From Photobacterium sanguinicancri (GTDB lineage: Bacteria > Pseudomonadota > Gammaproteobacteria > Enterobacterales > Vibrionaceae), in NCBI RefSeq assembly GCF_024346675.1, contig NZ_AP024850.1, forward strand, positions 1,798,001-1,862,000: a DNA stretch of 64,000 nucleotides, written 5' to 3'. The translations under genes and the position numbers were made by a program. Position 1 is the stretch's first letter; every line of letters begins with the position of its first letter. A model generated the notes under the pieces. It was given only the letters and a program-made list of their open reading frames with translations. It did not search any database and was not told the origin of the DNA. Below, one piece after another: positions 16,765 to 25,913 of the stretch.

Positions 16765-17742
16765 ATGAATAATAAAATACTAATGCCTGTTATTTTGGGC
16801 CTTGCAGCGGCGACTACAACACCTGTTTTTGCTAATGAGGTTGTCGAGAGTATTATTCTCGATGAGGTCAGTGTAGAGGGGTACGTTAAAAAAAGTTTTG
16901 AGGTGAAATTCGAAAGTGAACCAGAATTGTTTCCGTATGCCTTCCGTGGTAGCCGAGTGCAGATGAAATTACTGGTAGAGCTGTTCTATAATTCAAATAA
17001 TGGAAAAAAAGCTGCCCGTGTTGTCACCTTAGGTAATGGCTATGTGCCGGGTAAGTCTGGTGTGGAACTAACATATGATGCGCCACTACTTGCGCGTTTT
17101 ACCCAAAATTACCCTGTAACGTTTGACTACAGTATTTATCAGGCTGGCGGGACACCAATTTTTGGTGATGATTACTCACCACAAAATGAAACCTCAGATG
17201 TTTCAGTATCAACGACCACAGTGGCACCGACTATTGGCCTGACTGCAACCGCAACGCCAGGATCAGCACCGAGCTTTTCAGGATCGTTAAGCTCTCAATT
17301 AGGTGTGGCATATACCTCTCGCTATTCAAGCAAAGATTATGTAACAGCAGTACAGCCTTCTGTAGGTAATGCACGTGGTACAGGCGTTAAGTGGACGACA
17401 TCGCTTAGCCAGTTGTACACCAATGATTATCAGTACTATGGGAAGTGGGCGGGTGTTTATCATTACACAGATTGTTATAACGAAAACCTGTTACCAGAAG
17501 AGAATTTCCCGCGTTTGATTTATGGCTTTAAACCTAAGTTTCAATATGTATTTACCCCGGAACTAGAACGAGGCACTGAACCAAAAACACAAATGATTGT
17601 TCGCGCAGGCATGAAGCAAGTTGAAGAAGGCTTTAGCCGTGGTGCTTGCACCTGGTCTGATTACGGTACCAAAACCCATTACACTGAAGCTCAAGTTCGC
17701 TTTTCAATAGATTGGGATCAGTTAACGGTACAGCCTTATTAG
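16765..17742 (+). CDS. exported protein of unknown function
   Basis: About 325 residues with a Sec signal peptide (KILMPVILGLAAATTTPVFA). The mature protein is rich in Tyr, Thr and Ser and likely beta-structured: ARVVTLGNGYVPGKSG, PVTFDYSIYQAGG, a Thr/Ser/Ala-rich segment near 165-190, YHYTDCYNENLLPEEN and FKPKFQYVFTPELE. Two Cys may pair. No family recognised. I chose the ATG at 16765 because it directly precedes the signal peptide; ATG 16753 would add MDIK. It converges with purT across a shared hairpin. Confidence 0.6.
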   Translation: MNNKILMPVILGLAAATTTPVFANEVVESIILDEVSVEGYVKKSFEVKFESEPELFPYAFRGSRVQMKLLVELFYNSNNGKKAARVVTLGNGYVPGKSGVELTYDAPLLARFTQNYPVTFDYSIYQAGGTPIFGDDYSPQNETSDVSVSTTTVAPTIGLTATATPGSAPSFSGSLSSQLGVAYTSRYSSKDYVTAVQPSVGNARGTGVKWTTSLSQLYTNDYQYYGKWAGVYHYTDCYNENLLPEENFPRLIYGFKPKFQYVFTPELERGTEPKTQMIVRAGMKQVEEGFSRGACTWSDYGTKTHYTEAQVRFSIDWDQLTVQPY

Positions 17743-17770
17743 TATTAACTAATCGAGGTATTGTAATTAA

Positions 17771-17803
17771 CAGCCACTTAGTTACGGTGTAACCAAGTGG
17801 CTG
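17771..17803. terminator. hairpin between convergent genes
   Basis: CAGCCACTT.GTTAC and GTAAC.AAGTGGCTG form a near-perfect 15-bp stem with a 3-nt loop. The T-run is short on both sides, so it is a plausible bidirectional terminator. Confidence 0.6.
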
Positions 17804-17826
17804 TTTGAATATGATAAGAGGTTGAA

Positions 17827-19002
17827 TCAGAAAACGATTTTCACATCAGCCGCGGTATCGACGGCATCTGTAACCGCTTGTTCAATCGTATCACGACGTG
17901 TTAGCGCCACACCCAAACGGCGACGGCCATCAATTTCTGGTTTACCAAATAACCGTATTTGCGTTTGAGGACGTGATAACGCTGCGGGTAGGTTATCAAA
18001 TCGAATGTTTTGCGAAGTCCCTTCTGCAAGGACAACAGCAGATGCTGAAGGGCCGAACTGGTTAATACTGTGAATAGGTAAACCTAAGAATGCGCGTACG
18101 TGTAAGGCGAATTCTGACAGCTCTTGTGAGATCAGTGTCACCATACCTGTATCGTGTGGGCGAGGTGAAACTTCACTAAAGAGTACTTCATCACCTTTGA
18201 TGAATAGCTCTACACCGAATAGGCCATACCCACCCAGTGCGTTTACCACTTTTTCAGAAACAGCTTGTGCCGCTGCAAGTGCCTTGTCTGACATTTGCTG
18301 CGGCTGCCATGATTCACGGTAGTCACCATCTTCTTGGCGGTGACCAATTGGTGAACAGAAATGAACACCATCAGATGCACGAACTGTAAGTAGCGTGATT
18401 TCATAATCAAACTCTACAAATCCTTCGACGATGACACGACCCGCACCAGCACGACCGCCTTCTTGAGCATACTTCCAGGCTGATTCGATATCTGCAGGGG
18501 TTTTAATCACACTTTGCCCTTTACCTGAAGAGCTCATGATTGGCTTCACCACACAAGGTGTACCAATGCGCTCTACAGAAGCGACAAAGTCATCATATTG
18601 ATCTGAAAATTCGTAAGGAGAGGTTGGAATCTCGAGTGTTTCAGCTGCTAATCGACGGATACCTTCGCGGTTCATTGTTAGCTTAGTCGCATTTGCCGTT
18701 GGAACAACGTTTAAGCCTTGAGCTTCAAGCTCGACAAGTGTCTCTGTGGCAATAGCTTCAATTTCAGGTACCACGTAATGCGGCTTTTCAAGTGCAATAA
18801 CACGTTTCAATGATTCTGCATCTAGCATATCAATCACGTGGCTACGGTGAGCAATGTGCATTGCAGGTGCATCTGCATAACGGTCAACAGCAATAACTTC
18901 TAAACCTAAACGCTGGCATTCAATGGCGACTTCTTTACCTAATTCACCAGAGCCAAGAAGAAGAACGCGAGTTGCATCAGGGCGAGTAGCTGAACCTAAC
19001 AT
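17827..19002 (-). CDS. purT: formate-dependent GAR transformylase
   Basis: A 391-residue ATP-grasp enzyme that makes formyl-GAR from GAR, ATP and formate in purine synthesis. N-terminal PreATP-grasp fold: [22 protein letters not shown]; then [14 protein letters not shown]-grasp domain with [16 protein letters not shown] (Lys/Gly loop), [16 protein letters not shown] and [29 protein letters not shown] (metal-binding Glu pair). Length equals E. coli PurT. A near-perfect PurR box sits 60-75 bp upstream. Monocistronic. Confidence 0.96.
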   Translation of the reverse strand: MLGSATRPDATRVLLLGSGELGKEVAIECQRLGLEVIAVDRYADAPAMHIAHRSHVIDMLDAESLKRVIALEKPHYVVPEIEAIATETLVELEAQGLNVVPTANATKLTMNREGIRRLAAETLEIPTSPYEFSDQYDDFVASVERIGTPCVVKPIMSSSGKGQSVIKTPADIESAWKYAQEGGRAGAGRVIVEGFVEFDYEITLLTVRASDGVHFCSPIGHRQEDGDYRESWQPQQMSDKALAAAQAVSEKVVNALGGYGLFGVELFIKGDEVLFSEVSPRPHDTGMVTLISQELSEFALHVRAFLGLPIHSINQFGPSASAVVLAEGTSQNIRFDNLPAALSRPQTQIRLFGKPEIDGRRRLGVALTRRDTIEQAVTDAVDTAADVKIVF

Positions 19003-19061
19003 TGATAATCCTTACGAGTGAGTATTTAAACTGCGGACGATCATACCTGATTTAAACAATT

Positions 19062-19077
19062 GCGCAAACGTTTGCGT
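19062..19077 (-). promoter_or_regulatory. PurR operator of purT
   Basis: Reading on the minus strand, ACGCAAACGTTTGCGC matches the PurR consensus ACGCAAACGTTTNCNT except for the last base, with the central CpG that PurR requires. It lies just upstream of purT, so purine repression is expected. Confidence 0.9.
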
Positions 19078-19357
19078 TGATAAGGAAGTACACTTGATTA
19101 AGAGTTAATCAGCCTAACGAATAATGGTTGATAAGTAATAATTACTCTTTGGTAAAACGCGGTAGGGAATAGGGTGTAAAAACGGGCATATATTCAACTA
19201 TCGCCAAATGTTCCGTTAGGTTTGTAAAATGATTGTCAGACTTTAAGGTTAGGCCTCGTTAAATACGGATTGAGTCGTTACAGTGTGGGCAATCTAGCAG
19301 TGTTACTTTATTAGGCTGCTTCAAATCAAGATTCATATTGATATAGGTAAATGACCA

Positions 19358-19762
19358 ATGAAAAAGTTGTTAGTGGGTTTAGCATTGATTGCTGCAGTAC
19401 CTTTCTCGGCACATGCATCTAAAGGTATCGGTGTGTTCTTAGGTAGCCCGATGTCTGGCATTCAGTACAAACATGATGATCTTCGTTTTTCGTTGGGCGT
19501 TGAAAAGTTCGGTGTCGCATTCGACAAAACATTCAATATGGGCACACTTACCGACAACCGTAAGCTTGATAGTTTGTACACTTTTGTTGGCGCACAGTAT
19601 GTTGATCACCATAACAAAAAAGTGGGTGTACGATCAGGTGTTGGCTTTCAGCTACCCATCAATAGTTTCGAATTATACGGTGAGCTAGGGCCGTCGTTGT
19701 ATGTTGTTGAAGAAGTGGATTTGGATCTTGAAGCTGCATTGGGCTTTCGTATCCGTTTCTAA
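19358..19762 (+). CDS. small outer-membrane beta-barrel-like protein
   Basis: A 134-residue exported protein. A signal peptide (KKLLVGLALIAAVPFSAHA) is followed by alternating hydrophobic strands (GIGVFLGSPMSGIQYKH, LRFSLGVEKFGVAFDKTF, SLYTFVGAQYV, FELYGELGPSLYVV) ending in Phe (ALGFRIRF), a typical outer-membrane C-terminal signature. It is small for a barrel (about 8 strands). No family is named. RBS is weak; the ATG is set by the signal peptide. A strong bidirectional terminator follows. Confidence 0.65.
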   Translation: MKKLLVGLALIAAVPFSAHASKGIGVFLGSPMSGIQYKHDDLRFSLGVEKFGVAFDKTFNMGTLTDNRKLDSLYTFVGAQYVDHHNKKVGVRSGVGFQLPINSFELYGELGPSLYVVEEVDLDLEAALGFRIRF

Positions 19763-19783
19763 CCTAATATGTCAGCAGAATAA

Positions 19784-19813
19784 AAAACGCCACCTCGGTC
19801 GAGGTGGCGTTTT
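19784..19813. terminator. bidirectional rho-independent terminator
   Basis: AAAACGCCACCTCG and CGAGGTGGCGTTTT make a 14-bp stem with A- and T-runs on both sides, serving the convergent barrel and DMT transporter genes. Confidence 0.9.
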
Positions 19814-19857
19814 GCTATCAAGTATTGATTTAAAAGTGATGATGATTTATCAGCATC

Positions 19858-20733
19858 TTATTTTTTACGACTTTCCCAATGGGTAATGAAGGCGACGGAA
19901 GCAATAATGATTGCGGCACCTAACCATAATCGGCCTGGTGGCACCCAGCCAAACACAATCCAGCCAGCCAGTACATTGAGTGGTAATTTTGCATGGTCAA
20001 AAGGTTGTACAAAAGAGGCGTCGGCAACCGCATAGGCTTTCGCTATTGCCCACTGCGCTAATCCTGTTAATAGCCCTGCACCCACTAATAATCCCCAAGT
20101 CTCTACAGAACTCGGCATTGTAAAGTCGGGTAGAGCCAGCAAAATATTGAAAGGCGTTATTAGCAGCAACAGATACACAACCATGGTGGTTGGTGAATCG
20201 TACGCTGACATTTTTTTCACCATTAATGAATAACTCGCCCAAAAGAATGCGGCGCCAACGGGTAATAACGTCGCCAAGTTAAAGTCATTCCCCCATGGTT
20301 CTAGGATGATCATTGCGCCAACAAAGCCCGCGAGGGTGGCAAACCAACGAGCAGCCCCCACACGTTCACGTAAGAAAATCCCTGAGCCAATTGTTGCGAA
20401 TAATGGCGAGGTCATCAGTAGGGCGATACCTTGCCAAATAGGAACGGGATAAGCCAATGCCCATAACCAAAGCTGAATACCGATAACAGAGAGAAAAACG
20501 CGGACACAGTGTAAGCCGAAATGTTGCGTGCGCAAGGCTTGGCGGAGTCCTAAGGATCGTAGCCAAGGTAGCATCGCAATAAGCGCAATGAAGTATTGAA
20601 TAAAAGCAACGGTAGTCGAAGGTAAGTGAAGCTTCACGCTCAGTACTTGAGCTAGGCTATTAACAATGGCAAATGCTAAGCCTGCGGTGAGCATCCAGCT
20701 CGCGCCTTGGATTGGATTATGGTGTTGAGACAT
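19858..20733 (-). CDS. EamA/DMT-superfamily transporter
   Basis: About 291 residues, ten predicted membrane helices in two EamA repeats: SWMLTAGLAFAIVNSLAQVL, FIQYFIALIAMLPWL, then the GPVxxLxP-like hinge region and the second repeat ALLPVGAAFFWASYSLMVKK to VGAGLLTGLAQWAIAKAYAVADASFVQPFDHAKLPLNVLAGWIVFGW. Metabolite export is usual for the family; the substrate is unknown. The reading frame extends upstream to 20862, but MSQHHNPIQ at 20733 gives the standard EamA start. No clear Shine-Dalgarno at either. Confidence 0.85.
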   Translation of the reverse strand: MSQHHNPIQGASWMLTAGLAFAIVNSLAQVLSVKLHLPSTTVAFIQYFIALIAMLPWLRSLGLRQALRTQHFGLHCVRVFLSVIGIQLWLWALAYPVPIWQGIALLMTSPLFATIGSGIFLRERVGAARWFATLAGFVGAMIILEPWGNDFNLATLLPVGAAFFWASYSLMVKKMSAYDSPTTMVVYLLLLITPFNILLALPDFTMPSSVETWGLLVGAGLLTGLAQWAIAKAYAVADASFVQPFDHAKLPLNVLAGWIVFGWVPPGRLWLGAAIIIASVAFITHWESRKK

Positions 20734-20888
20734 GAGTAAGAGGCTGTCTGATGAATAGTGTGAATAATTTACAGAATCATACGCTTGTGCACTTATATCA
20801 CCAAGCATAAATGAAAAAAGCGATGCCAATATATGGACATCGCTTTTTCTACGGTTACACAATTAGCCTAATGGCTGGTGTGTACAAC

Positions 20889-21773
20889 TTATAGCGCACT
20901 ATAAGTTAATGGGATATCTGGGTTGAGTGCTTCAAGGGTATTTTGCGTATCAGCAAGGTGACTAATGCTGCTACTTTGCTCAACAAGTGCGGCTTCAATG
21001 ATACGGCTTAATTCGTAACCTGCCATATTCATATTGATAAGTGCCACTTGGAGCGGTGGTAGGCTTGGATTGAATGCGGCATTTTCAGCATACATGCCAA
21101 CGAAAATACGACCGTCATCCGTTTTTAAAGCAACGCCACTGAAGTTTTTGGTATAAGGCGCGTGAGCACGGTTAGCGGCTTGGCAAGCGGCTTGAACCAG
21201 TTCGCTCTCTTCATCAACACCAAGACCATGATTGATTTCAGTTAAGAGTCTTTCTGTGATACCGAGATCGCTTGGGCCAAACGATTCTGGTAAATATTGT
21301 TGTAGGGTCTTTTCTTCACGCTCAGGTAACTGAACCTTGATGGTGTCTGCTGTGCTCAGTTCATTCATGAATTGACGGCAGTGACCACATGGGCTGTAGT
21401 TGATGGTGATATCTTTAACACCCGTTTCGCCTTTAACCCAAGCGTGGCTAATCGCAGATTGTTCTGCGTGGACCGTTTGCGAAAGTGCAGCGCCGACAAA
21501 TTCCATATTGCCGCCGAAGTATAGGCGACCTGAGTTGCCTCGAACTACTGCACCTACACAAAAATGAGAAAGGGGAGACACAGAATACGTGGCTGCAAGA
21601 GGAAGCAGCGCAACGCGCAATTCGCTGTCAGTCATATGAGTTTGGCTGAGTAAGTTGTCGAATTGCTCTGCACTGATGGTAGCATCGAAATTGCCATCTT
21701 CCAGCATAGGCTTGATTGCAGTTGCAAGATCAGCCGGTAAAGAACCTAAAGCATCCATTACTTTAGTGTGCAT
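20889..21773 (-). CDS. cdd: cytidine deaminase
   Basis: A 294-residue two-domain enzyme of the E. coli type that deaminates cytidine and deoxycytidine. The catalytic domain has [27 protein letters not shown] (zinc ligand His and catalytic Glu) and [13 protein letters not shown] (two zinc Cys). The C-terminal inactive repeat has [17 protein letters not shown]. Start ATG 21773 has GGAG 8 nt upstream; the longer frame to 21821 lacks one. yohJ-yohK lie just upstream in the same order as E. coli, but a CRP site in front of cdd suggests its own promoter. Confidence 0.94.
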   Translation of the reverse strand: MHTKVMDALGSLPADLATAIKPMLEDGNFDATISAEQFDNLLSQTHMTDSELRVALLPLAATYSVSPLSHFCVGAVVRGNSGRLYFGGNMEFVGAALSQTVHAEQSAISHAWVKGETGVKDITINYSPCGHCRQFMNELSTADTIKVQLPEREEKTLQQYLPESFGPSDLGITERLLTEINHGLGVDEESELVQAACQAANRAHAPYTKNFSGVALKTDDGRIFVGMYAENAAFNPSLPPLQVALINMNMAGYELSRIIEAALVEQSSSISHLADTQNTLEALNPDIPLTYSAL

Positions 21774-21830
21774 GGTGGATTTCTCCGTCTTGTGTATGGA
21801 GAAATATTGTAGACAGGTCAAAAGAATAAT

Positions 21831-21850
21831 AGTGTGATCATGATCACGTT
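21831..21850. promoter_or_regulatory. CRP-cAMP site upstream of cdd
   Basis: TGTGATCATGATCACG carries TGTGA-N6-TCACG, one base from the ideal CRP dyad. It is centred about 65 bp before the cdd start, as expected for a CRP/CytR-type nucleoside gene. Confidence 0.85.
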
Positions 21851-22018
21851 GTTATTTATCTTGTTTCACCCATTACATAACTGAGAGTGAGGTCACACAA
21901 AGGGGCTAATTCGATATCCTTATTTTTCAATGAATTAGTTTTGTATTCGATTACTTGCACATAACGATACAAACCCCATTAATTACCAGCTAATTCTAAT
22001 TAGCTAACAGTATTGGCA

Positions 22019-22702
22019 CTAATAGCCAAATAAGGCTGCAATGAGTGGGAAAAGCACAGGGGCCAGTATTGACGTCATGACACCACAGATCACCAAAGCC
22101 AGTGAACTAAAAGCACCTTCTTGATAATTTTCTTCTGCGGCTTTTGCAGTCCCAAGTGCATGAGAAACCGTCCCCATGGTTAACCCTTTGGCTATCGGTG
22201 CTTTAATGCCAGCCAGCTTAAATAGTGGGTAGCCCAAGACAGCACCAAATAAGCCCGCAATGATCACCATAATGGCTGCAATAGCGGGTACACCACCAAT
22301 TTGTTCTGCAACAGCCATAGCAATGGGTGTCGTTACAGATTTAGGTAAAATACTTGCAACTAACTCGACATTTGCACCTAGCGCAAACGCAATACCAGCA
22401 CCCGTTACCATAGAAAGTACACTGCCAATAAAGCAAACAGTAAAAATGGTTTTCCACTTTGCACGGATTTGTGACAGTTGCTCATAGAGCGGGAAAGCAA
22501 GTGCGACAACCGCAGGTTCTAGTAGTGCATTGAGCCATTTATTTTGTTCAAAATAAGTTTCATAAGGCACATTTAGCCACATGAGCAAAGGGATAATAAT
22601 AATTAAGCAAATAAGTAGTGGGTTAACAATGGGATGCTGAAGTCGTTTTGAAATAAGACGAGCAATATAAAAGACCACCAAGGTCGTGATTAACCAAATC
22701 AT
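22019..22702 (-). CDS. yohK: LrgB/CidB family membrane protein
   Basis: A 227-residue inner-membrane protein with seven or more hydrophobic segments. It contains LLEPAVVALAFPLYEQL and ILPKSVTTPIAMAVAEQIGGVPA, the LrgB signature, then GLTMGTVSHALGTAKAAEENYQEGAFSSLALVICGVMTS. The LrgAB/CidAB pair modulates murein hydrolase activity or transports small metabolites such as pyruvate. Its start overlaps the stop of the LrgA-like gene by four bases (ATGA), so the two are translationally coupled. Confidence 0.92.
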   Translation of the reverse strand: MIWLITTLVVFYIARLISKRLQHPIVNPLLICLIIIIPLLMWLNVPYETYFEQNKWLNALLEPAVVALAFPLYEQLSQIRAKWKTIFTVCFIGSVLSMVTGAGIAFALGANVELVASILPKSVTTPIAMAVAEQIGGVPAIAAIMVIIAGLFGAVLGYPLFKLAGIKAPIAKGLTMGTVSHALGTAKAAEENYQEGAFSSLALVICGVMTSILAPVLFPLIAALFGY

Positions 22703-23040
22703 TGCTTTTCCTTATGGTGCGCTGCAATACCGATAACAAGAAAGACGACTAAGCTGCTGCCAATGGTACTGAGTAAAATAGGAAGGCTATTGGCACTTAA
22801 TAAAGCAAAGTGATCCATGAGGCCAACACCCACAGGCACAAATAGTAGCGCCATATGACGAATTAAGAGATGGCAACCTGATTGGACCCAATGAGAGCGT
22901 ATTAGGCCAGCAGACAGTAAACCAAAGAGAATAAGCATGCCTAGGATGCTACCGGGTATAGCAAGCCCAAGTAATGCTTGGATACCTTTACCCAAGAAAA
23001 GGCAAACGAGAATGATGCTGAAGGAGCGTAGATAACTCAT
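22699..23040 (-). CDS. yohJ: CidA/LrgA family membrane protein
   Basis: A 113-residue holin-like membrane protein with four hydrophobic segments: FSIILVCLFLGKGIQALLGLAIPGSILGMLILFGLLSAGLI (family signature IPGSxxGM), LLIRHMALLFVPVGVGLMDH and a C-terminal TM. It is the first gene of yohJ-yohK-cdd. A perfect inverted repeat with a CRP-like core lies upstream, suggesting carbon-source control. Confidence 0.92.
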   Translation of the reverse strand: MSYLRSFSIILVCLFLGKGIQALLGLAIPGSILGMLILFGLLSAGLIRSHWVQSGCHLLIRHMALLFVPVGVGLMDHFALLSANSLPILLSTIGSSLVVFLVIGIAAHHKEKQ

Positions 23041-23092
23041 GCTTTTATGCGATGCCAGAAGTAATGCTATTGCTTGATGGATTTATCATACA

Positions 23093-23122
23093 AAATAAGT
23101 GTGACCTACGCCACACTTATTT
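23093..23122. promoter_or_regulatory. CRP-like inverted repeat upstream of yohJ
   Basis: A perfect 11-bp inverted repeat, AAATAAGTGTG and CACACTTATTT with 8-bp spacer, contains TGTGA-N6-CCACA, one base off the CRP dyad. It lies 50-80 bp before yohJ. Confidence 0.75.
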
Positions 23123-23244
23123 GAGGAGTTAAGTGCGGGGTAAATTTGGTCTGACAGGGGGATATGCCGCCAATTTTAACGCTTACTTTCTGTTAATTAC
23201 AAAACAGAGTAGCCAAAAGCATTGCTATAGGCGGTGGTTCAGTA

Positions 23245-23790
23245 CTATGACAATAAGATATTGTCAGCGAGAAAGAACAACGCCACTCCCGCTGCGGCCA
23301 GTAATAGTACTGAGATTTTGTGTAGCATGCCGTGCTTGACGATATGTTCAGTCGCGGATTCTTGATTGTTCTCCTCTTGTTCAACGGCTTCGTTTTTAAA
23401 TTGCGTAAATCCTGATTGTTTAAAAGTATGAACCAGCCGACAGGTTTTACTGGGTAGCGGTACTCTAAAACCATGGTTGGTAACCACTTCAATAGCAATG
23501 GCGGGTTGATCTTGATAACTGAGTTTGTGATTAAGCGACACTAACAACGCATTCAGATCGAAGTTGCTTTGATTGTTTTCTTCGTAACTGTCGAGTTGAA
23601 TAAACGTTTTACTGTATAAGGCTTGAGGGTTAACCACCTCACCAGCACAATAGCATAACGCTTCCAGTAAGCGTGACTCATGCACCGTTAGTAAAGTCTC
23701 AGACCCATCCTGCCACACTAAAATTCGCAAGTCGGGTTCAAAATCTACGCTGGGGAAACGATAACAGCGCGTCAGGGCTTTTGTTGTCAT
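23245..23790 (-). CDS. ToxR/CadC-type winged-helix regulator with C-terminal membrane anchor
   Basis: About 181 residues. The N-terminal OmpR/ToxR winged-helix domain runs from FEPDLRILVWQDGSETLLTVHESRLLEALCYCAGEVVNPQALYS to AIEVVTNHGFRVPLP. A charged Glu/Gln-rich linker leads to one membrane segment (ISVLLLAAAGVALFFLADNILL) that ends the protein only two residues later, so there is no periplasmic sensor domain. Its role is DNA binding from the inner membrane. It could depend on a ToxS-like partner or sense membrane state. An in-frame GTG lies at 23799; I prefer ATG 23790. Confidence 0.8.
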   Translation of the reverse strand: MTTKALTRCYRFPSVDFEPDLRILVWQDGSETLLTVHESRLLEALCYCAGEVVNPQALYSKTFIQLDSYEENNQSNFDLNALLVSLNHKLSYQDQPAIAIEVVTNHGFRVPLPSKTCRLVHTFKQSGFTQFKNEAVEQEENNQESATEHIVKHGMLHKISVLLLAAAGVALFFLADNILLS

Positions 23791-24011
23791 AGCTACCACT
23801 TAATGCCATTAAGCCAGAGTGTATATCAAGCGTAACCGATCATCCTTAGTGCGCGAGATATTGATATGGCTATGTAATATCAATTTAAATAAGTAACTGA
23901 TCATTTGGGCTGGTTAAAGTCACTGATAACGACGATATAGATTTTGCAGCTAGCATCACTCCGCTAACTGAAATCTATTCCTTGTTTTGGTGACTGTTCA
24001 GCGCAATGACC

Positions 24012-24117
24012 GAATAATGACTTATTCAGATTGCTATAAGGTGAACAGGCATCAAACCGATGCTTGTTCGCTAAAGTAAGTGTGACTGCCAAGAGGGATT
24101 CCTTCAACTTTTGAAGG
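24012..24117. ncRNA. candidate structured RNA: three consecutive hairpins
   Basis: In an otherwise gene-free gap (23791-24231) three stems occur in a row: GAATAA/TTATTC (24012-24027), GAACAGGCATC with GATGCTTGTTC around a 5-nt loop (24043-24069, 11 bp with one G-T), and CCTTCAA/TTGAAGG (24101-24117). They could be a small RNA or leader; strand is not certain and no known family is recognised. Confidence 0.35.
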
Positions 24118-24133
24118 GCGGAAACTGTCTTAT

Positions 24134-24168
24134 TAAAAACACCCTGAAAGCTAACGTTATCAGGGTGT
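24134..24168 (-). terminator. rho-independent terminator of sbcB
   Basis: On the minus strand ACACCCTGA and TCAGGGTGT form a 9-bp stem, 12-nt loop, followed by five T. It lies downstream of sbcB. Confidence 0.8.
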
Positions 24169-24231
24169 ATAAGAAAGTCTTGCTTGTGAAGAGCTTAATG
24201 CGGGAAGTTATGTTTTTTTACTGCCGTTAAG

Positions 24232-25656
24232 TTAGGCTAGCTGGATGACATAGTCATACACTTTTTTCAGGATAGCCATTTTCTTTTCGTCTTCTTGGTG
24301 TTCCATTGCCACATTATCCAAATTTTCGATATAAGACGGCAAGTGTGTTTCAAAGTAATCTTGGCAGTGGTGCTTCCAACGCATTTGCTCTTGCGGCGTT
24401 AGTGTTAGCGGAAAATTACGGGCACGATAACGGAACAACAAAGGCTTAATTCGCGCATCGGCGACTTGAGGTTCAAAATCGACGAGCTCAAGTGGATCCA
24501 TTTCACGGATAATATCCATAGAGGCACGATCGGCATGAGAGAAGAAGCCATCATATAGCTTGGTATCCACGTTATCATGAGGTTCAAATTCACGATCAAC
24601 ACTGAATATTTCAACTAACTTTTCACGCACTTCTGGGTGAGCTTTAAGTATCTGAAGGTGTTTCAAGCAAAGCTCGCGATCAATACCCAAACGTTCTGCA
24701 TCATCAGCTTTCAATGTTTTTGCAGGGGCAAGCACTGGGCACTTATTTAGGTGAACCAGCTTCACTGGCACTGGGAGCTCATCGGGACCAAGATCGCTGC
24801 GCTTAGTGTACAAACGTTGACGAAGAGTATCTGCATCAAGCTCAATCAGTGGCGTTGGGTCTTTGGCGAGGTTTACTGTAATAACCGCGTTCTTGTTGTC
24901 TGGGTGCCATTCCATTGGAACAATCCAGCTGGTATTACCGCACTCAGAGCCAAACATACCTGATACATGCACTAATGGCGTTAAATTAATAATGTCGATA
25001 AGTTCTTGTAGCTTACGTTTGTTACGTAAATCGAATAGGTAGCTAAAGAGCTTAGGCTGATTTTTCTTGAGGATCTTAGCTAACTCAATGGTGGCGTATA
25101 CATCAGCCATTGCATCGTGTGCATTAGCGTGTTCAATGCCATTCGCAACAGAAAGGTGTTCTAGTTTAAAGCTCGGGAAGCCTTCATCATTGGTTGGCCA
25201 GTTTACACCTTCAGGACGAAGTGCGTAGCACGTGCGCATTATATCGAGCAGATCCCAGCGCGAGTTACCGTTCTTCCAGCTCCATGCATACGGGTCGAAG
25301 AAATTACGATAAAGAGTATAACGGCTCACTTCATCATCAAAGCGCACGTTGTTGTAACCAATGACACAAGTATTTGGTTTGGAAAGCTCATCATGAATCT
25401 TGGCGATAAACTCATGCTCTGGTAAGCCTTTCTCCATTGCCTCTTGTGGCGTAATACCAGTGATTAAGCATGCTTCAGGTGAAGGGAGGTAATCGCTTGG
25501 TGGCTTACAGTAGATGACCAAAGGTTCCCCAATAATATTGAGGTCCATGTCGGTACGAATTGCTGCAAATTGAGAAGGGCGATCTATCGATGGGGTCGCA
25601 CCAAACGTTTCGTAATCTAACCAAAGCATGGTTGGTTGATGATTGTTATTACTCAT
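24232..25656 (-). CDS. sbcB: exodeoxyribonuclease I
   Basis: A 474-residue 3'-5' single-strand DNA exonuclease used in repair and recombination. The DEDDh domain starts LWLDYETFGATP (ExoI motif with Asp/Glu), followed by GYNNVRFDDEVSRY and LSVANGIEHANAHDAMADVYATIELA (ExoIII motif His/Asp). The SH3-like and C-terminal helical domains follow (WIVPMEWHPDN, FRYRARNFPLTLT). Length matches E. coli ExoI. Monocistronic with its own terminator. Confidence 0.96.
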   Translation of the reverse strand: MSNNNHQPTMLWLDYETFGATPSIDRPSQFAAIRTDMDLNIIGEPLVIYCKPPSDYLPSPEACLITGITPQEAMEKGLPEHEFIAKIHDELSKPNTCVIGYNNVRFDDEVSRYTLYRNFFDPYAWSWKNGNSRWDLLDIMRTCYALRPEGVNWPTNDEGFPSFKLEHLSVANGIEHANAHDAMADVYATIELAKILKKNQPKLFSYLFDLRNKRKLQELIDIINLTPLVHVSGMFGSECGNTSWIVPMEWHPDNKNAVITVNLAKDPTPLIELDADTLRQRLYTKRSDLGPDELPVPVKLVHLNKCPVLAPAKTLKADDAERLGIDRELCLKHLQILKAHPEVREKLVEIFSVDREFEPHDNVDTKLYDGFFSHADRASMDIIREMDPLELVDFEPQVADARIKPLLFRYRARNFPLTLTPQEQMRWKHHCQDYFETHLPSYIENLDNVAMEHQEDEKKMAILKKVYDYVIQLA

Positions 25657-25834
25657 TATTTTTCCCTGCTGGGATGAATTACTTTACTGTCTTTATAGTA
25701 ACAAATAATGGGGGAGCAACTAAGGTATTATGGCATCTACCTAAATATTTATTCTTAGAGATAAGTCTTTTACTTGATAAGTAACTAGCGAAGTGAGTCA
25801 GGATCTTGCAATCAGTATGGAATGCTAATGTTGC

Positions 25835-25856
25835 AAAAAGGCAGCATGGCTGCCTT
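25835..25856 (-). terminator. rho-independent terminator of the secreted nuclease gene
   Basis: AAGGCAGC, 3-nt loop, GCTGCCTT; read on the minus strand it ends in five T. It sits 58 bp past the nuclease stop. Confidence 0.8.
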
Positions 25857-25913
25857 ATGGGGCTGGATTAGCTTGCGTGGTTAAATTTATCTCTGTTTGT
25901 CATGAGTCATAAA

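Noticed and set aside
17781..17793. GTTACGGTGTAAC as a matS copy
   Set aside because: It differs from the consensus at two symmetric positions and is the tip of a terminator hairpin, which explains its palindromy.
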